From Triatoma infestans (taxonomy: Eukaryota > Arthropoda > Insecta > Hemiptera > Reduviidae), in assembly GCA_011037195.1 (NCBI GenBank), contig JAAEAF010011011.1, forward strand, positions 60,529 through 124,528: DNA of 64,000 nucleotides. The letters run 5' to 3'. Positions 31,262 through 42,464 of this stretch are shown piece after piece. Each line of letters begins with the position of its first letter. Position 1 is the stretch's first letter. Below the pieces are notes generated by a model, which worked only from the letters and a program-made list of their open reading frames with translations, had not been told where the DNA came from and made no database searches. A program made the position numbers and the translations under genes.

Positions 31262-31938
31262 GCTTGTTTCACTCTCGGATGGCTTATGGAATTGAGCTTT
31301 GGGGTGCCGCATCTGAAGCCAAGGTGATTTTCAAGCTCCAAAAGAGAGCAATAAGAACAATGTTAAAGAAAAAAGCTCGAGACAGTTGTAGAAAACTATT
31401 TGGAGAGCTGAATATTATGACACTATCCTCTCTGTTCATATACAGACATGCTCTGAAACAGAAACAAGAAACAAACAAGGATTTCAGGAGCAAACAATAT
31501 AACTACAACATTCGTAGTAAGTGTGATATAAACATACCTAAAACCAGGTTGGTCAAGACAGAATGTAGTCCGAAAGTAATCTCTGGAAGAATCTACAACC
31601 ATATTCCAAGAGAAATTAGAGAACTGAGTGATCCAACATTCAAAAAAAAGCTGAATGGTTTTCTTATGAAAAGCACATTTTATAATTTGGATGAATATTT
31701 CCAAGAAAATTACAGTGTAGAACGATTTAAATGAACAGATACACTTAAACTGAACATAGAACTAATAAAATGTAAAAGATTATAAAGATATGTCTATATA
31801 AATAAGTATAAAGGTCGCACACAGCCAATATCTATGACAATAAGTTATAATGAATTAGTTTGTTTATAATGACGAGCCTCTTATATTTTGTAAATATGTA
31901 CAGGCAAATAAACAAATAAATAAAAATAAATAAATAAA
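31262..31938 (+). mobile_element. 5'-truncated LINE with (AAAT)n tail
   Basis: Begins abruptly in the RT thumb region, contains an open frame to 31734, then about 170 bp of 3' UTR and an AAATAAATAAATAA tail (31908-31938). Confidence 0.75.
31264..31734 (+). CDS. LINE ORF2 C-terminal part (post-RT), open frame
   Basis: 156 codons. MAYGIELWGAASEAKVIFKL then QKRAIRTMLKKKARDSC corresponds to the YG-W-WG, LQ-KAIR and C-x-LF segments that close the reverse transcriptase of jockey/CR1-like LINEs; the rest (YRHALKQKQE, GRIYNHIPREIRELSDP, FKKKLNGFLMKSTFYNLDEY) matches the usual N-LP---K-------FK--L tail. The frame is intact over its whole length, suggesting recent insertion. No native start; truncated by incomplete reverse transcription. 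Confidence 0.75.
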   Translation: MFHSRMAYGIELWGAASEAKVIFKLQKRAIRTMLKKKARDSCRKLFGELNIMTLSSLFIYRHALKQKQETNKDFRSKQYNYNIRSKCDINIPKTRLVKTECSPKVISGRIYNHIPREIRELSDPTFKKKLNGFLMKSTFYNLDEYFQENYSVERFK

Positions 31939-32685
31939 GGAAAGCTTGATATTGCTTTTTCCCTCAAAATCCCCCCAAAAAATCCATTTTCCTGGTTAAA
32001 CAGTTTACAGTTCTATACTCCTTCGAGCTTAAAATGGCGACTGACTGAGAGAGGAGAAAATGCATAGGTTACCCCCTCTCTGCTCTTAGACACAGCCTAA
32101 TTAAATTAGTAAATTATTATCAAGGTAGTACAATATATCTCTCCAAAATAAAATTATTGTACGCCTTTGGCGGCAAATTTAAATTTATATTAAATATCCA
32201 TTTTTTGTACTCACACGATCACAAACATGTACGCGATTCCTTTTTTTTTACCAACCAACTCGATGAAAGATTATCCCTGTTTCTTTTTTAAATTTTCAAT
32301 GGAAAGTAATGCTTTTTCTTTTTTTTAAATAGTGACAAACCCTAGCAGAAGATTTATAAATATTTAAGTGTGAGAAATGATAAAAAAAAAAATTCTTTTT
32401 TATTGTCTCCAGTGCCCCCATAAATTCATCAACGCTCTTGAATTGCACAGGAAACTATTGCAGCCATCTGGTTTCTTTTAGCGCATCCCAGAAGTATAAA
32501 ATCGCCCACTTCAGAAAGCCGTGAATATAAAAAAAAACCCACTCAATTTTTATGCGAAAGGTAGACAGAGTTGTGCTATCAAATACATATTAAATTAACC
32601 ATCATCTGGGAAGAGAAGAAAAGCAAAATTAAAAGATTTCTACAAACGCCAAATATGCAAAAAAAAAATTTAGTGTAAAACTGAA
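31939..32685. other. AT-rich spacer with family A traces
   Basis: 31940-32010 resembles the family A CCCCC block (GGAAAGCTTGATATTGC). The rest is AT-rich with poly-T and poly-A tracts; no gene seen. Confidence 0.4.
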
Positions 32686-32835
32686 TTTGCTCTGTGCATG
32701 TCTATGCTATCACACTGTTTAACAAAAAGGATCCTGACAATGAGCGAATGCCATATACCAGTCGATGACCACAAAAAGTAGCAGGCTATCACGGAAAATA
32801 TCACTCATGCTTTCCATCTCCTCGCATCCAACCAA
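32686..32835 (+). repeat. Family B right arm, diverged
   Basis: AACTGAATTTGCTCTGTGCA through CAAAAAGTAGCAGGCTATCA to CCAACCAAAC. The hammerhead-like core is degraded (CTGACAA; ATACCAGTC). Confidence 0.7.
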
Positions 32836-32904
32836 ACAAAAAAATATATTGTAGGTCTACAGTGTTGTCATTGACATTTCTAAATTCATACGTTACATAG
32901 TAGA

Positions 32905-33212
32905 GGTAGAGTTTTATACGAGGGTTTCCACAAATTTCTTACAGTGTTAGAGCGAATCCATGTTGTAGGTGGCCGTGTTATGCGAGGGTTTATGCAAATT
33001 TCTGATCGTGTTAGAGGAAAACCGTGTTTTTATTTTGTTTTCTAATAACGAGGGTTTCCGCAAATTTCTGATAGTGCTAGAGCGAATCCATGTTGCAGGT
33101 GGTCGTGTTATACGAGGTTTTCCACAAATTTCTGATCTTGTTAGAGCGAAACTATATTGTAAGTCGCCGTGTTATATAGGAATGTTTTCGCATATTTCTG
33201 ATTGTGAACAAA
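32905..33212. repeat. 64-bp tandem repeat (minisatellite), about 4.7 copies
   Basis: CGAGGGTTTCCACAAATTTC recurs with variation at 32919, 32983, 33049 and 33113, and a degraded CATATTTCTGATTG at about 33190. Periods are 64, 66 and 64 bp. Each unit contains GTTAGAGCGAATCCATGTTG. Confidence 0.85.
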
Positions 33213-33279
33213 CAGATTTGAATTTTAACGTGTTAGATTTCTCAAACCTACCTCAATAAACAATTTTTGTTTTTTTTTT

Positions 33280-34250
33280 CATAAAAATGAAACAAATACT
33301 AAAGTGATCGGGTTATATCTGTGCGGCTAGTACACCAAGTTTGAAGGTAATCATTATAATCGTTTTTAGAAAATTCAAAACAAAAACTCATAAACCTAAT
33401 CTGTATAGCCAGCCGCCCCTGAATAATAAAAAAAAAAAATGTGTTTAGCGAATGGTGTCCAGTTAACAAAATATCTCAAAAATGAAAAGTCGCCGGAAAC
33501 TCAAATTCTTATATTCCGTTAGATACTATCACCGCAACAGACACGAAGATTTCCGGGGGCAAAATCTATCAATCGGAAGGGCGACTTTACTGGTTGCTAT
33601 TTTTCAATTTTTCATGATTATCTCAAAAACAGCCTCAACTATTTTCTTTGTAAGGGAAGGGATTAGCTCAGTGGTTAGTGCACTGGACACCCACGCTGAG
33701 GATCTGGGTCCGCTTCCAGCTGTGCTGCCCTTAGAGTTTTTCTTTCTAGGAGCTCCTACAGCTCATTATCCGGTGGTGGACAGTGTTGTTTGTAACAAGA
33801 GGATACAGTGTGGAGGGGCCGACAGTGCAGTGAGGAGGCTCCGGGCGCCAATGACCAAAGATGTTGGCGCGCCTTAAATTTAAAAAAAAAAACTATTTTC
33901 TTTAACTTAGTATACTATCTATACACATATACTATCTATACTACTATACTATCTATACACATATACTATCTATACACATATAAATGCCTATCACTTTTAT
34001 TTGAACTATTTTCCGGGGAAAATTGATTTTTGGAGGGTTTTCTAGGGGAACAATAGCGTTTTGCTGTCCTCTGAAGTACCACATAAGTAAAATATATGGT
34101 TTTACCACCTATATAATATTAATTCACATTAGCAGCATTCAAAGAATTTGAAGAATCGGTCAAATATCATTTTATATATAATTGTGCTAACTAACAGCAG
34201 TAAGAAAGTCATGTGAGTGTTTTACAGCCGATTTTTTTGTCTGTAGTAAC
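33280..34250. repeat. Family A sequence interrupted by a SINE
   Basis: 33430-33649 and 33891-34225 run as one plus-oriented family A copy (AATGAAAAGTCGCCGGAAAC; AACTATTTTCTTT; CCGGGGAAAATTGATTTTTG; TGTGAGTGTTTTACAGCCGA). 33280-33420 is a minus-oriented fragment. Confidence 0.65.
33650..33890 (+). mobile_element. tRNA-derived SINE, full length, 13-bp target duplication
   Basis: AACTATTTTCTTT flanks it on both sides (33637-33649 and 33891-33903). Head: GGGATTAGCTCAGTGGTTAG (box A) and GGGTCCGCTTCCAGC (diverged box B). Body with two CTCATTATCCGG/GGTGGACAG inverted blocks; 3' end GCGCGCCTTAAATTTAAAAA. The exact target duplication argues for a fairly young copy. Confidence 0.9.
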
Positions 34251-35640
34251 AGACCCTTCCCCAGTTAGGTGAGGGATATGTCCCCCTTTGTAAAAAATGT
34301 TAATAATACGTATATAAGATATTCAATAAATAAAAAGGACAAAGAATTGTAAATCAAAGAATATCTTATAAAATTCTTTTACAGTCATAGGTTGGCAACC
34401 CTGTCATCACTCTAAAACAGCTGTTTGAATCATTGTTTCAGTACACATAATTAGTCATGGGAAATATGATTCTTTTTTAGTGAGCCGGCTCATCGGATCT
34501 GGAACACTTAATGAGAACCGGCTCAATTGAGCCAGTCGGTTCGCGAACTAATCGACAATACTAGCCCGAATTATTTATCCCAATGTGCAGTTTATGGGTT
34601 GTAGAGATTTTGTTTTCATTTTTAATTTTTATATTTTCTGGGATTTTAAAGACGTACTGATTATTTTATTTTTCTACTGTTATGTATTTATAATAAATAA
34701 TTTTTTTCCAATTAATAAATTTTTAAAAGTGTTGGAGAATTCCAATATTATGGTAACTTATTATTTTTTAACACATGTTCACACAATACTGTTAATATCT
34801 GTTTTGTCTATTTCGACTAATGTACAAAACGAACGAACGATGTACGAATACGTGGATCGGACATGACAAATATGAAGGAGCCGAATCAGTGTAGTTGTTG
34901 GGGGGTGTAATAGGATCCAAAGAGAGGATCCATAGCAGAGAAAAAGAGACAAAAATGACAGGACCTAGAGTGGGAGAAACTGCATAAATACAGCGACGAG
35001 AGAAAGATATATAACAGAGTTCACTCGCCAGTCGCAACGTGTCATTTACCGTACCCTTGCCCTCTCTACCATACCCTACCATTTTAGTGTAAAATCCAGG
35101 CAGTCAGTGTCACTTTTAACATTATACAGTGTTCAGCCACATCTAGTTGTTCATTCAAACCAAACCATTTCTCTCCTTCATCATACCCATTATAGGGGGT
35201 AATGCTTGCTCAGTCTTCGAACCAAGTTTAACAGAGTTAAAGATTGATTTATATGCAAGAAAGCGGATACTGAAAATCGACTTGAGTTTGGTAACAAGAT
35301 CGACTCGGTACTTAAGACCCAGCTTGTTCGTGAATATCACATGACTAATACGGAAACCTCTATTACACTCAACGATGGTAAAGGCATTTAGAAATTTCTA
35401 CTATAGAAGAATAGCGTTCAGTGAAAAGATTACTCTTTGCTGAGTGGCTGAATCTATCTGAAATTTACTCCTCAATGTTTAAGCAATAATAGGATTTAGT
35501 AGAAACAATTGTGGAACTTCTACAAAAATGGATTGATCAATTCAAAAGTAGCCGAACAAATATGTCTGATTTTTGCTGACGATCAATCGGTGGTATGTGA
35601 AAGATCCAGTTTTCTGTTAATTTTTTCAGAATGACAATAG
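34251..35640. other. Unassigned stretch
   Basis: No gene recognised. 34485-34555 has a GAGCCGGCTC palindrome and further GGCTC/GAGCC blocks that could be a transposon end. 34860-35100 is more balanced in composition (GGACCTAGAGTGGGAGAAAC) but has no convincing frame. Confidence 0.35.
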
Positions 35641-35647
35641 TACTACA

Positions 35648-35826
35648 AAGATTAACTGAAATTGCATTGTGCAAGACTATGTTATCACACAGTTTTGACA
35701 AAAATATCCTTGATGATGGGCGAACGCCCGAAATCGGTCGATGACCACAAAAAGAAGCAGGCTATCACGAAAAATATCTCAGATGCTTTCCAGCACTGCG
35801 GAACCAACCACAACAACAACAATTCT
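35648..35826 (+). repeat. Family B right arm
   Basis: From TTAACTGAAATTGCATTGTG to AACCAACCACAACAAC. Core slightly changed (CTTGATGA, with stem II GGGC-GAAC-GCCC, then GAAATCGGTC and GATG). Confidence 0.75.
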
Positions 35827-35869
35827 TTTTCTTGTTGATATTTAAACCATGTAAAATTTATCTATCTAA

Positions 35870-36583
35870 TTATTACTTTCTCTTACTCTTAGTAAGAGGA
35901 AGTATTGTAATCGAGACAAATTTTCGATATCGAGTTTTCACCGGAAATATCCGTTTTAAGGTCCCCTATGTCCAAAAAAATGGTTGTTATGAAATAATCT
36001 GTGTGTGTGTGTGTGTGTGTGCACAGCTAAAAAAACGAAAAATCGTAGAAAGTTCAAACTTGATATTCCGTTTAGGTATCACGATGGGATCTGACAGTAC
36101 GTTATCTGTCAAAATTCCTCAACCGAAAATACCCATTTTACTCAATGGTTTTTTTTTTTTACTTTTTTGCGATTTTCTCAAAAATGGCTCCAACGATTTT
36201 CTTGAAACATAGTGCATTAACTACACATACAAAGAGCTACAACTTTTGTTTAAAACATTTCTCCGGAAAAATTCATTTAAAGGTATTTTTTGGGGGAGGG
36301 ATGGGAACGAAATCCTTTAAAGTGCTATTACAGTTTATTACAAAATTCTATCATCTAAATAATATTAATTAGAATTAGACATGTTATTGAAATTCCGAGT
36401 TTGAAAAAAATCTGATGATCAAAAGTGCGTTTTTACTGAACAATTTTTCCGATTTTCTCCATAAAAACACCGACAAAGTTCATTAAATTTGGTGCACTAA
36501 TTATAAAATTTGTCTATTATAAATTTTTGAAAACTGGAGTAAGAGAAAGTTGTGTGAGTGTTTCACACTAGATTCTTTTTAAA
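35870..36583 (+). repeat. Family A, complete single-unit copy
   Basis: Begins ACTTTCTCTTACTCTTAGTA (the first arm of the terminal hairpin CTCTTACTCTTAGTAAGAG) and ends GGAGTAAGAGAAAGT followed by TGTGTGAGTGTTTCACACTA. ACTTTCTCTTACTC and GAGTAAGAGAAAGT are perfect inverted termini. Includes a (GT)n tract at 35999-36021. About 710 bp. Confidence 0.8.
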
Positions 36584-37737
36584 CGCACTAAAAAGCATGC
36601 CTTTTTTTCTCCCGAACAGAACTTGGTTAACCTCTAGTTGAGGGCTTTGTAGTACCCATTGTTTATGCTTATTTGGATTTTTCCAAAAAAAATATTTCAT
36701 TTTTCCAAACCGGTAACCTTTTAGGTTATGGAGCAAATTTTTTGTAAACATCGCTATAGTTCAATGAAAATTCATGACGATCTGATCTGTGACTTAATAT
36801 TCCGGGCATATAGCTTTCTGAGATGGCAGCTAACAGTAGTGTCTGAAGCTTCATCTGCTACAGTAGACAATACTCATGTGGTCCCTGTTCCACTTATTCA
36901 AACAATGCGTGAGATTTCATTTTATCAACAACCGATATGCGACCTGATCTTGGTTCATTTTGAATGCTGATATCTTATGCTCATATCTTTGAAAGGTTTC
37001 CATTAAATCATTGCCGTATTTATTTTACCGCTCTCTTTCCTTCAACTACACAAATTTCTTCGGTTGCCATCTTTGTCCATAGTCCTTTATTTCCAATAGT
37101 GTCTCAGAGGACCAATGAATAACAATAGTAAATTTTATTACAGATTATAATAATAAACGACAGGTAAAGACATTTGGATAGATAATTGAATAATGAATTT
37201 ATCCGTAGTAAACATTTATATAAATTATATAAACAAAACCAACAAATAGGATTTACTATCTGACTTCAAAGGTCTGCATTGTTTTCATGCACAAAGCTTT
37301 TGTTAACAAACAAATATAATATATTAAATAATATCATTTTTCTTGATTTGGTTTGGCAAAGCCGTTGGATTCCAAGGAAGTTTATCTTCACAAAACATTA
37401 GTTAGGGCTCAAGTTTCTACAAATAGACTAATTAGTAACATTTAATTGGATGAAAATATATATGGGGCATATATAAGTAGCAGTGAATAGATAAAAGCAT
37501 TAGAAGAACAAATAGATAAATATTAATACGTAAATGAAGCGGATGTGAAAATAGGAATTTATATACAATTTTCAACATATTTCTCTATTATTAGATGATA
37601 TTGTATTGAAAAGGAGTTTGAAGTGTTTGTAAAGCATCAAAGGCGCAGAGTAGGTGCTATTTCGAAGCTAATCTCCTTGCCATTTTTTTTTTGCCTATTA
37701 TCATGCACACTAAGGACGATGATAAGAAGTTGAAAAA
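36584..37737. other. AT-rich stretch without recognised features
   Basis: Open frames here (for example 36728-36970) show no domain. 37380-37620 is AT-rich. Possibly unique intronic DNA. Confidence 0.35.
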
Positions 37738-37903
37738 ATCTAAAATTGGTAACTCACAAATTAGGCAAAAAAATATGACTAGTACAGCACTCTGGGATAA
37801 TAACTTTACAATTTTCAATTTGGAACAAAGCCCACTGTACGCCACTTGATATATAGTTGGCACAACCATGCTGAAATCACAATGGAACTAAATTGAATAT
37901 GAT
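37738..37903 (+). repeat. Left copy of 166-bp direct repeat flanking a SINE piece
   Basis: ATCTAAAATTGGTAACTCAC to GAACTAAATTGAATATGAT; about 90% identical to 38005-38169. Confidence 0.85.
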
Positions 37904-38004
37904 GATGGGGAGGGATTAGCTAAGTGGTTAGCGCGTTGGACTCGCACGCGGAGGTCCCGGGTTCGAGTCCAGTGCTCCCCTTAGATTTTTTTCTTCCTAG
38001 GAGC
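37904..38004 (+). mobile_element. SINE 5' part (tRNA head) between long direct repeats
   Basis: GGGGAGGGATTAGCTAAGTG, box A-like TTAGCTAAGTGGTTAGCG, box B GGGTTCGAGTCC, and the start of the body (CTTAGATTTTTTTCTTCCTA) stopping at GGAGC. Unlike normal LINE-mobilised copies it keeps the 5' end and lacks the 3' end. Confidence 0.85.
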
Positions 38005-38169
38005 ATCTAAAATTGGTAAATCACAAATCAGGCAAAAATTATCACTAGTACAACATTCTGGGATGATAACTTTACAATTTTAAATTTGGAACAAAGCCCA
38101 CGGTACGCCACTTGATACATAGTTGGTACAACCATGCTGAAATCACAATGGAACTAAATTGAATATGAT
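38005..38169 (+). repeat. Right copy of 166-bp direct repeat
   Basis: Matches 37738-37903. The junction shares ATCT with the expected SINE sequence (GGAGCATCT). Confidence 0.85.
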
Positions 38170-38340
38170 ATTCCGCGGGAATTTGTTAAATCAAATGCCT
38201 AAAAATCCATGCGGACGGTGAAAAAAAAAAAAAAAAAATAACTCGCGGTAGAATATTCGACGAATCAAAAATATAAATAATTCAACTATTTTATAAATAA
38301 ATATTTATAAAGATACATTAATTGAAATAAATATTTTTAG

Positions 38341-38562
38341 AGGGTAAGGATTAGCTAAGTGGTTAGCGCGTTGGACTCCCACTCGGAGGTCCCGGATTCG
38401 AGTCCAGTGCTACCCTTAGATTTTTTTCTTCCTAGGAGCATCTGTTCAGTGATGGACAGTGCTGTCTGTAACGAGAGAACACTGTCCGGAGGCCGGCAGT
38501 GCACTGAGAAGGCTCTGAGGCGGCAATGACCATAGATGTTGACGCGCCTTAAATTAAAAAAC
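38341..38562 (+). mobile_element. tRNA-derived SINE, full length
   Basis: AGGGTAAGGATTAGCTAAGT, box B GGATTCGAGTCC, body and GACGCGCCTTAAATTAAAAA tail. AAATATTTTTAG before it and AAATTTTTAG after it are probably the target duplication. Confidence 0.88.
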
Positions 38563-38639
38563 AAATTTTTAGAAAAAAAAGAGGCATTTTTAAGTTATAT
38601 GTTAAAAGTTAGGTGACCTAGCTCAAACTATCTTCAGTA

Positions 38640-38900
38640 TTTTATCGAAAACCAATGGTAACTATGCACTTCCAAATAAATCGATTATTTTTAAACTTGA
38701 AATTCTACCAATGAACCTTAATATTATTTATTATATAGTCTAATCGTATATTATATCAAGTGGCACTTATAGTGCAAAGCTTTATAGTTTCAGTTTCGCC
38801 AGAATTATTCTAAAAATCAAAATATTTCAAATAATTGTGAAAGATTTTTCCATCTTTGTAAATGAAATTCGAAGAAAATCGACGGCGGGAATTTGTGAGA
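38640..38900 (-). repeat. Family A fragment
   Basis: Weakly recognisable: TCAAGTGGCACTTATAGTGC, AAATATTTCAAATAATTGTG, CGAAGAAAATCGACGG. Confidence 0.45.
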
Positions 38901-39427
38901 AAATTGCGCAAAAAAAAATGAACAACTAAACTCGCTAGACACATGTATATTTTCGCACTTTTGCGACATCAACACATTATTTCCAGAAAAAAAAAAAAAA
39001 AAAAAGACAGGATTATAAATCATTATTGTTATAGCTGCTGAGAATATGTAAAAATTACTCACCCTCCTATGCAAGTAAATTAATTAAATTTTTTTGGTGT
39101 GTACTTTTTTAAATTTAGGACTCTTTTATACAAAAATACTATGTATCCTACGTTAGCTTAATCCAATACTACCTTAATTAAATAAACAATGTTTTAAACA
39201 TTGTCGGTAAAAACATTTGTTAGCAAATTTTTTTTTGCCAAGTTTAAGTAAACTTCTTTTTTAAGCTTATACTCTAATGTTATAAATTATAAAAAAAAAA
39301 AAAAAAAAATCTGGTCAAATCTGGTCTGTGAAAAATTCAACACAACTTTTCTCTTACGCAAATTTACATAGTTATGATTTATTATTTATTTATACAGTAC
39401 TTACTTAGATCCAAATTTCACATATAG

Positions 39428-39763
39428 ACAGGGTCGCCATACATTCTCTTTTTCTAGGATGTGTCCTCTTTTCGACGTCAAAAATAGTGTCCGGGGGGAA
39501 AAAACTACAAAACGTCCTCTTTTTTGCCTCCAAGGAAAAAAAAAAATGCAGGATTTAAAAATGCATTATCGCTGCTATAGCCACAGTTAATACGATTAAT
39601 CGATCTTTGAATTATTACTTTTTTACTTTCTCTTACTCCTAGTAAGAGGAAGTATTGTAATCGTGTCAAATTTTCGATATCGAATTTTCACCGGAAATAT
39701 CCGTTTGAGGTCCCTTGAGTCCAAAAAAGTGGTTTTTAGCAAATGGTCTGTGTGTGTGTGTGT

Positions 39764-39800
<37 letters not shown>

Positions 39801-40968
39801 GTGGTATGTGTGTGTGTGTGTGTATGTATGTGAACAGCATAGCTCAAAACGAAAAATCGTAGAAAGTTGAAATTTGATATTCCGTTTAGAGGTCACCATG
39901 GGATCTGACTGTACGTTATCTATCTGTAAAAATTCCTCAACCGGAAGTACCACTTTACTAGTTGTTTTTTTTACTTTTTTGCGATTTTCTCAAAAATGGC
40001 TCCGACGATTTTCTTTAAACTTTAAACATCAACCACACATACAAAGAGCTACAACTTTTATTAGAAACATTTCTCCGGGAAAATGCATTGAAGGGCACTT
40101 TTGGGGGAGGGGTGGGGTTAGGTTTCCATCTAAAGTGCTATTTCAGTTTATTAGACAATTCTGTCATCTAAATAATGTTAATTAGAATTAAATATGTTGT
40201 TGAAATTCCGAGTTTGAAAAAAATCGGATAACCGGAAGTGCGTTTACTTAACCACTTTACTAAATGATTTATTCACTTTTTCGCAATTTTCTCAAAAATG
40301 GCTCCGACGATTTTTTTGAAACTTCGTATATAAACTAAACATGCAAAGATCTACAACTTTTATCTAAAACATTTCTCTGGGAAAATTCTTTTAAGAGCAC
40401 TTTTAGGGAGGGGTGGGTTAGATTTTCATCTAAAGTGCTATCCTAGTTGATTATACAATTCTATCATCCAAACATAATTAGTTTAGAAATAAATAGATGG
40501 CTGAAATTCCGAGTTTCAAGAAAATTAGTAAACCGGAAGTGCGCTTTTACTGAACAGTTTTTTCAGTTTTCGACGAATTTCATTAAATTTGGTACACAAA
40601 CTATAAAATTTGTCAATTATCATTTTGAGAACTGGAGTAAGAGAAAGTTGTGTGAGTGTTTCACACCAGATTTTTTTTTTTTTTTTTTTTTTAGTTGGCA
40701 AAACTAACAGGAAGTCTCCCGCTGCATGGAGGGAAACCGGTGTTTTAAGTTCATTTTAGTAATTTTGCTTCTGTACTGCTGGGGTTAGAGGTTGATGTTA
40801 CTTTCTTTTTGATGTGACGTTCTTTTTGAAAGTATGTTTCATATTTAAAAACATGTGTAAAAGTATGTGTAAAATGCATTACTTTTATTGATAGGAAATG
40901 TCCTATTTTTTTTTTTATAAGAAGAGTCCTCTTTTTTGATGATAGACCTAAGGTAACCCTAAATATAG
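39428..40968. mobile_element. hAT-like element ends enclosing a family A copy
   Basis: Left end AGGGTCGCCATACATTC with GTGTCCTCTTTTCGACGTC; right end, read on the other strand, AGGGTTACCTTAGGTCTATC with AAGAGGACTC. The matching AGGGT-(C/T)(G/A)CC ends and GTCCTCTTTT blocks suggest one element opened by the family A insertion at 39618-40675. Tentative. Confidence 0.4.
39618..40675 (+). repeat. Family A, complete two-unit copy
   Basis: Perfect ends ACTTTCTCTTACTCC (39628) and GGAGTAAGAGAAAGT (40635-40649), then TGTGTGAGTGTTTCACACCA and a poly-T run. It contains two consecutive ~300-bp internal units, each beginning CCACTTTACTA (39949 and 40251) and running through TTTTCTCAAAAATGGCTCCG to GAAATTCCGAGTTT and CCGGAAGTGCG. 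A long (GT)n tract lies at 39748-39830. Confidence 0.85.
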
Positions 40969-41098
40969 GTAACTGAAAATACATACATATGTGCATCCGA
41001 AATATTAATGTAAAACTCGTACTTTCAATAATGATAATTTACCCCTAGAACACCTGTTAAATAAATTTTCCTTGAAAAAAAAAGGTTTCATTCATATC

Positions 41099-41866
41099 CA
41101 GGGTGTTCCAAGGGACGTGGATAGCCACTTTATCGCAAACTAAGATAGCTAGAAAAAAAAAATGAAAATACGTGTCCCCTAGTTTTTTGTTTAGAAATCC
41201 AAATTTAATTTGCAAATTTGTTTTGGTGCTTCGAGAAGCGAGATACAGGGCACCAACTTCATTTTTTCAAATGGGAGGTGTGGTTTTTATTTAAGAAATA
41301 GATTCCTCTATTTTTTTAAGAAAAATTACTTGAAACGGTTTTTTTCTGTGAGCGATATTTTACAAGTTATGAATGAAAACATGATTCTTAAAAGAAATTT
41401 CAAAATGATATTATAACGGTTTTTTGATTGAATAAGAAGAAAATTACTATTTTATTATAAATTTTACTCCTCATTAATTACAGATGTTGCTCGAATTGGC
41501 CCCCACCAGTAGAGATGCATAGACATGCTCTTTCCTGCTAATTGTACCTTACGGCCAAAAAAATACATCTCTAATGGTGCATGTTTTCATTCATAACTTG
41601 TAAAATATCGCTCACAGAAAAAACTGTTCAAGTAAATTTTTCGTACAGAAAATAGTGGAATCTATTTCTTAAATAAAAACCATACCTCCCCATTTGAAAA
41701 AATGAAGTTGGTGCCTGTAGCTCGCTTCTGGAAGCACCAAAATCAAATTTGCAAATTAAATTTGGATTTCTAACAAAAAACTAAGGGGACACGTATTTTT
41801 TAGTTTATTTCTAGCTATCTTAGTTTCCTATAAAAAGTCGTTATCCATATAACTTGGGACACCCTG
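41099..41866. mobile_element. MITE / fold-back with ~290-bp inverted repeats
   Basis: Ends CAGGGTGTTCCAAG and its complement TTGGGACACCCTG. The arms 41099-41390 and 41575-41866 are reverse complements over most of their length (for example ATCCAAATTTAATTTGCAAA against TTTGCAAATTAAATTTGGAT). The centre (41391-41574) is mostly AT-rich with a short GGCCCCCACCAG segment. CAGGGTGTTCC-type ends are common on Tc1/mariner-related elements. Confidence 0.85.
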
Positions 41867-41879
41867 TATATACATCAAG

Positions 41880-42125
41880 TTTAAAGAAAATCGTTGGAGT
41901 CATATTCGAAAAAATCCCCTTCCCCCCACAAAAAAAATGGAAAATGTATTGTGCCCCCCCTTGTTAGAACCTAAAATGAAATACACAAGTTTTTAACTTT
42001 TTATGATTTTCCATGTTATGCTAAACCTGGAAAACATCGATATTTTCTGTATAAAATCGATCTAGCAAATTTAACACGATTGCAAATACTGTCCTCTCTT
42101 ATAGCAAGTAAGGAAAAGTAAAAAT
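41880..42125 (-). repeat. Family A right part
   Basis: AAGTTTAAAGAAAATCGTTG, CGATATTTTCTGTATAAAAT, and the right end CTCTTATAGCAAGTAAGGAA. Together with 41000-41098 it forms one copy opened by the MITE. Confidence 0.6.
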
Positions 42126-42464
42126 ATGACTTAAAATTTTTATTCATTTTTATTTTTATAAACTACTGTGGCTCGTAAAAAAAAAATAAGTATGCATAAT
42201 GTAAAAGTTTCGCCTGCAGTATTTTGTAGCAAGTGGGTTTTTCCGGAGGAATCAATTAAAGACTAGATGGTTGGCGATTGTTTTTTTAAATGCCCTCCCC
42301 CCTAATAAAAACAAAACAAAAAATACAATAAATATTAACGTGAAAAAATTAGCATGACATTGTCATTTTTAATTGAATTTTCATTTATTTCATAAAATTA
42401 TATACAGAATTGTACAATATTTACAAAATATAGAGAGCAGCTAGTAAAATAGCTTTACTCTCCA

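Noticed and set aside
32905..33212. Direct repeats as a CRISPR array
   Set aside because: Units are contiguous 64-bp tandem copies without unique spacers, in animal DNA.
36728..36970. 80-codon plus-strand frame
   Set aside because: No domain, no conserved motif and no supporting signals; length is compatible with chance in this region.
39748..39830. (GT)n tract as Z-DNA or regulatory element
   Set aside because: GT/CA tracts occur at the same position in many family A copies (3678, 36000, 6817), so this is a property of the repeat.
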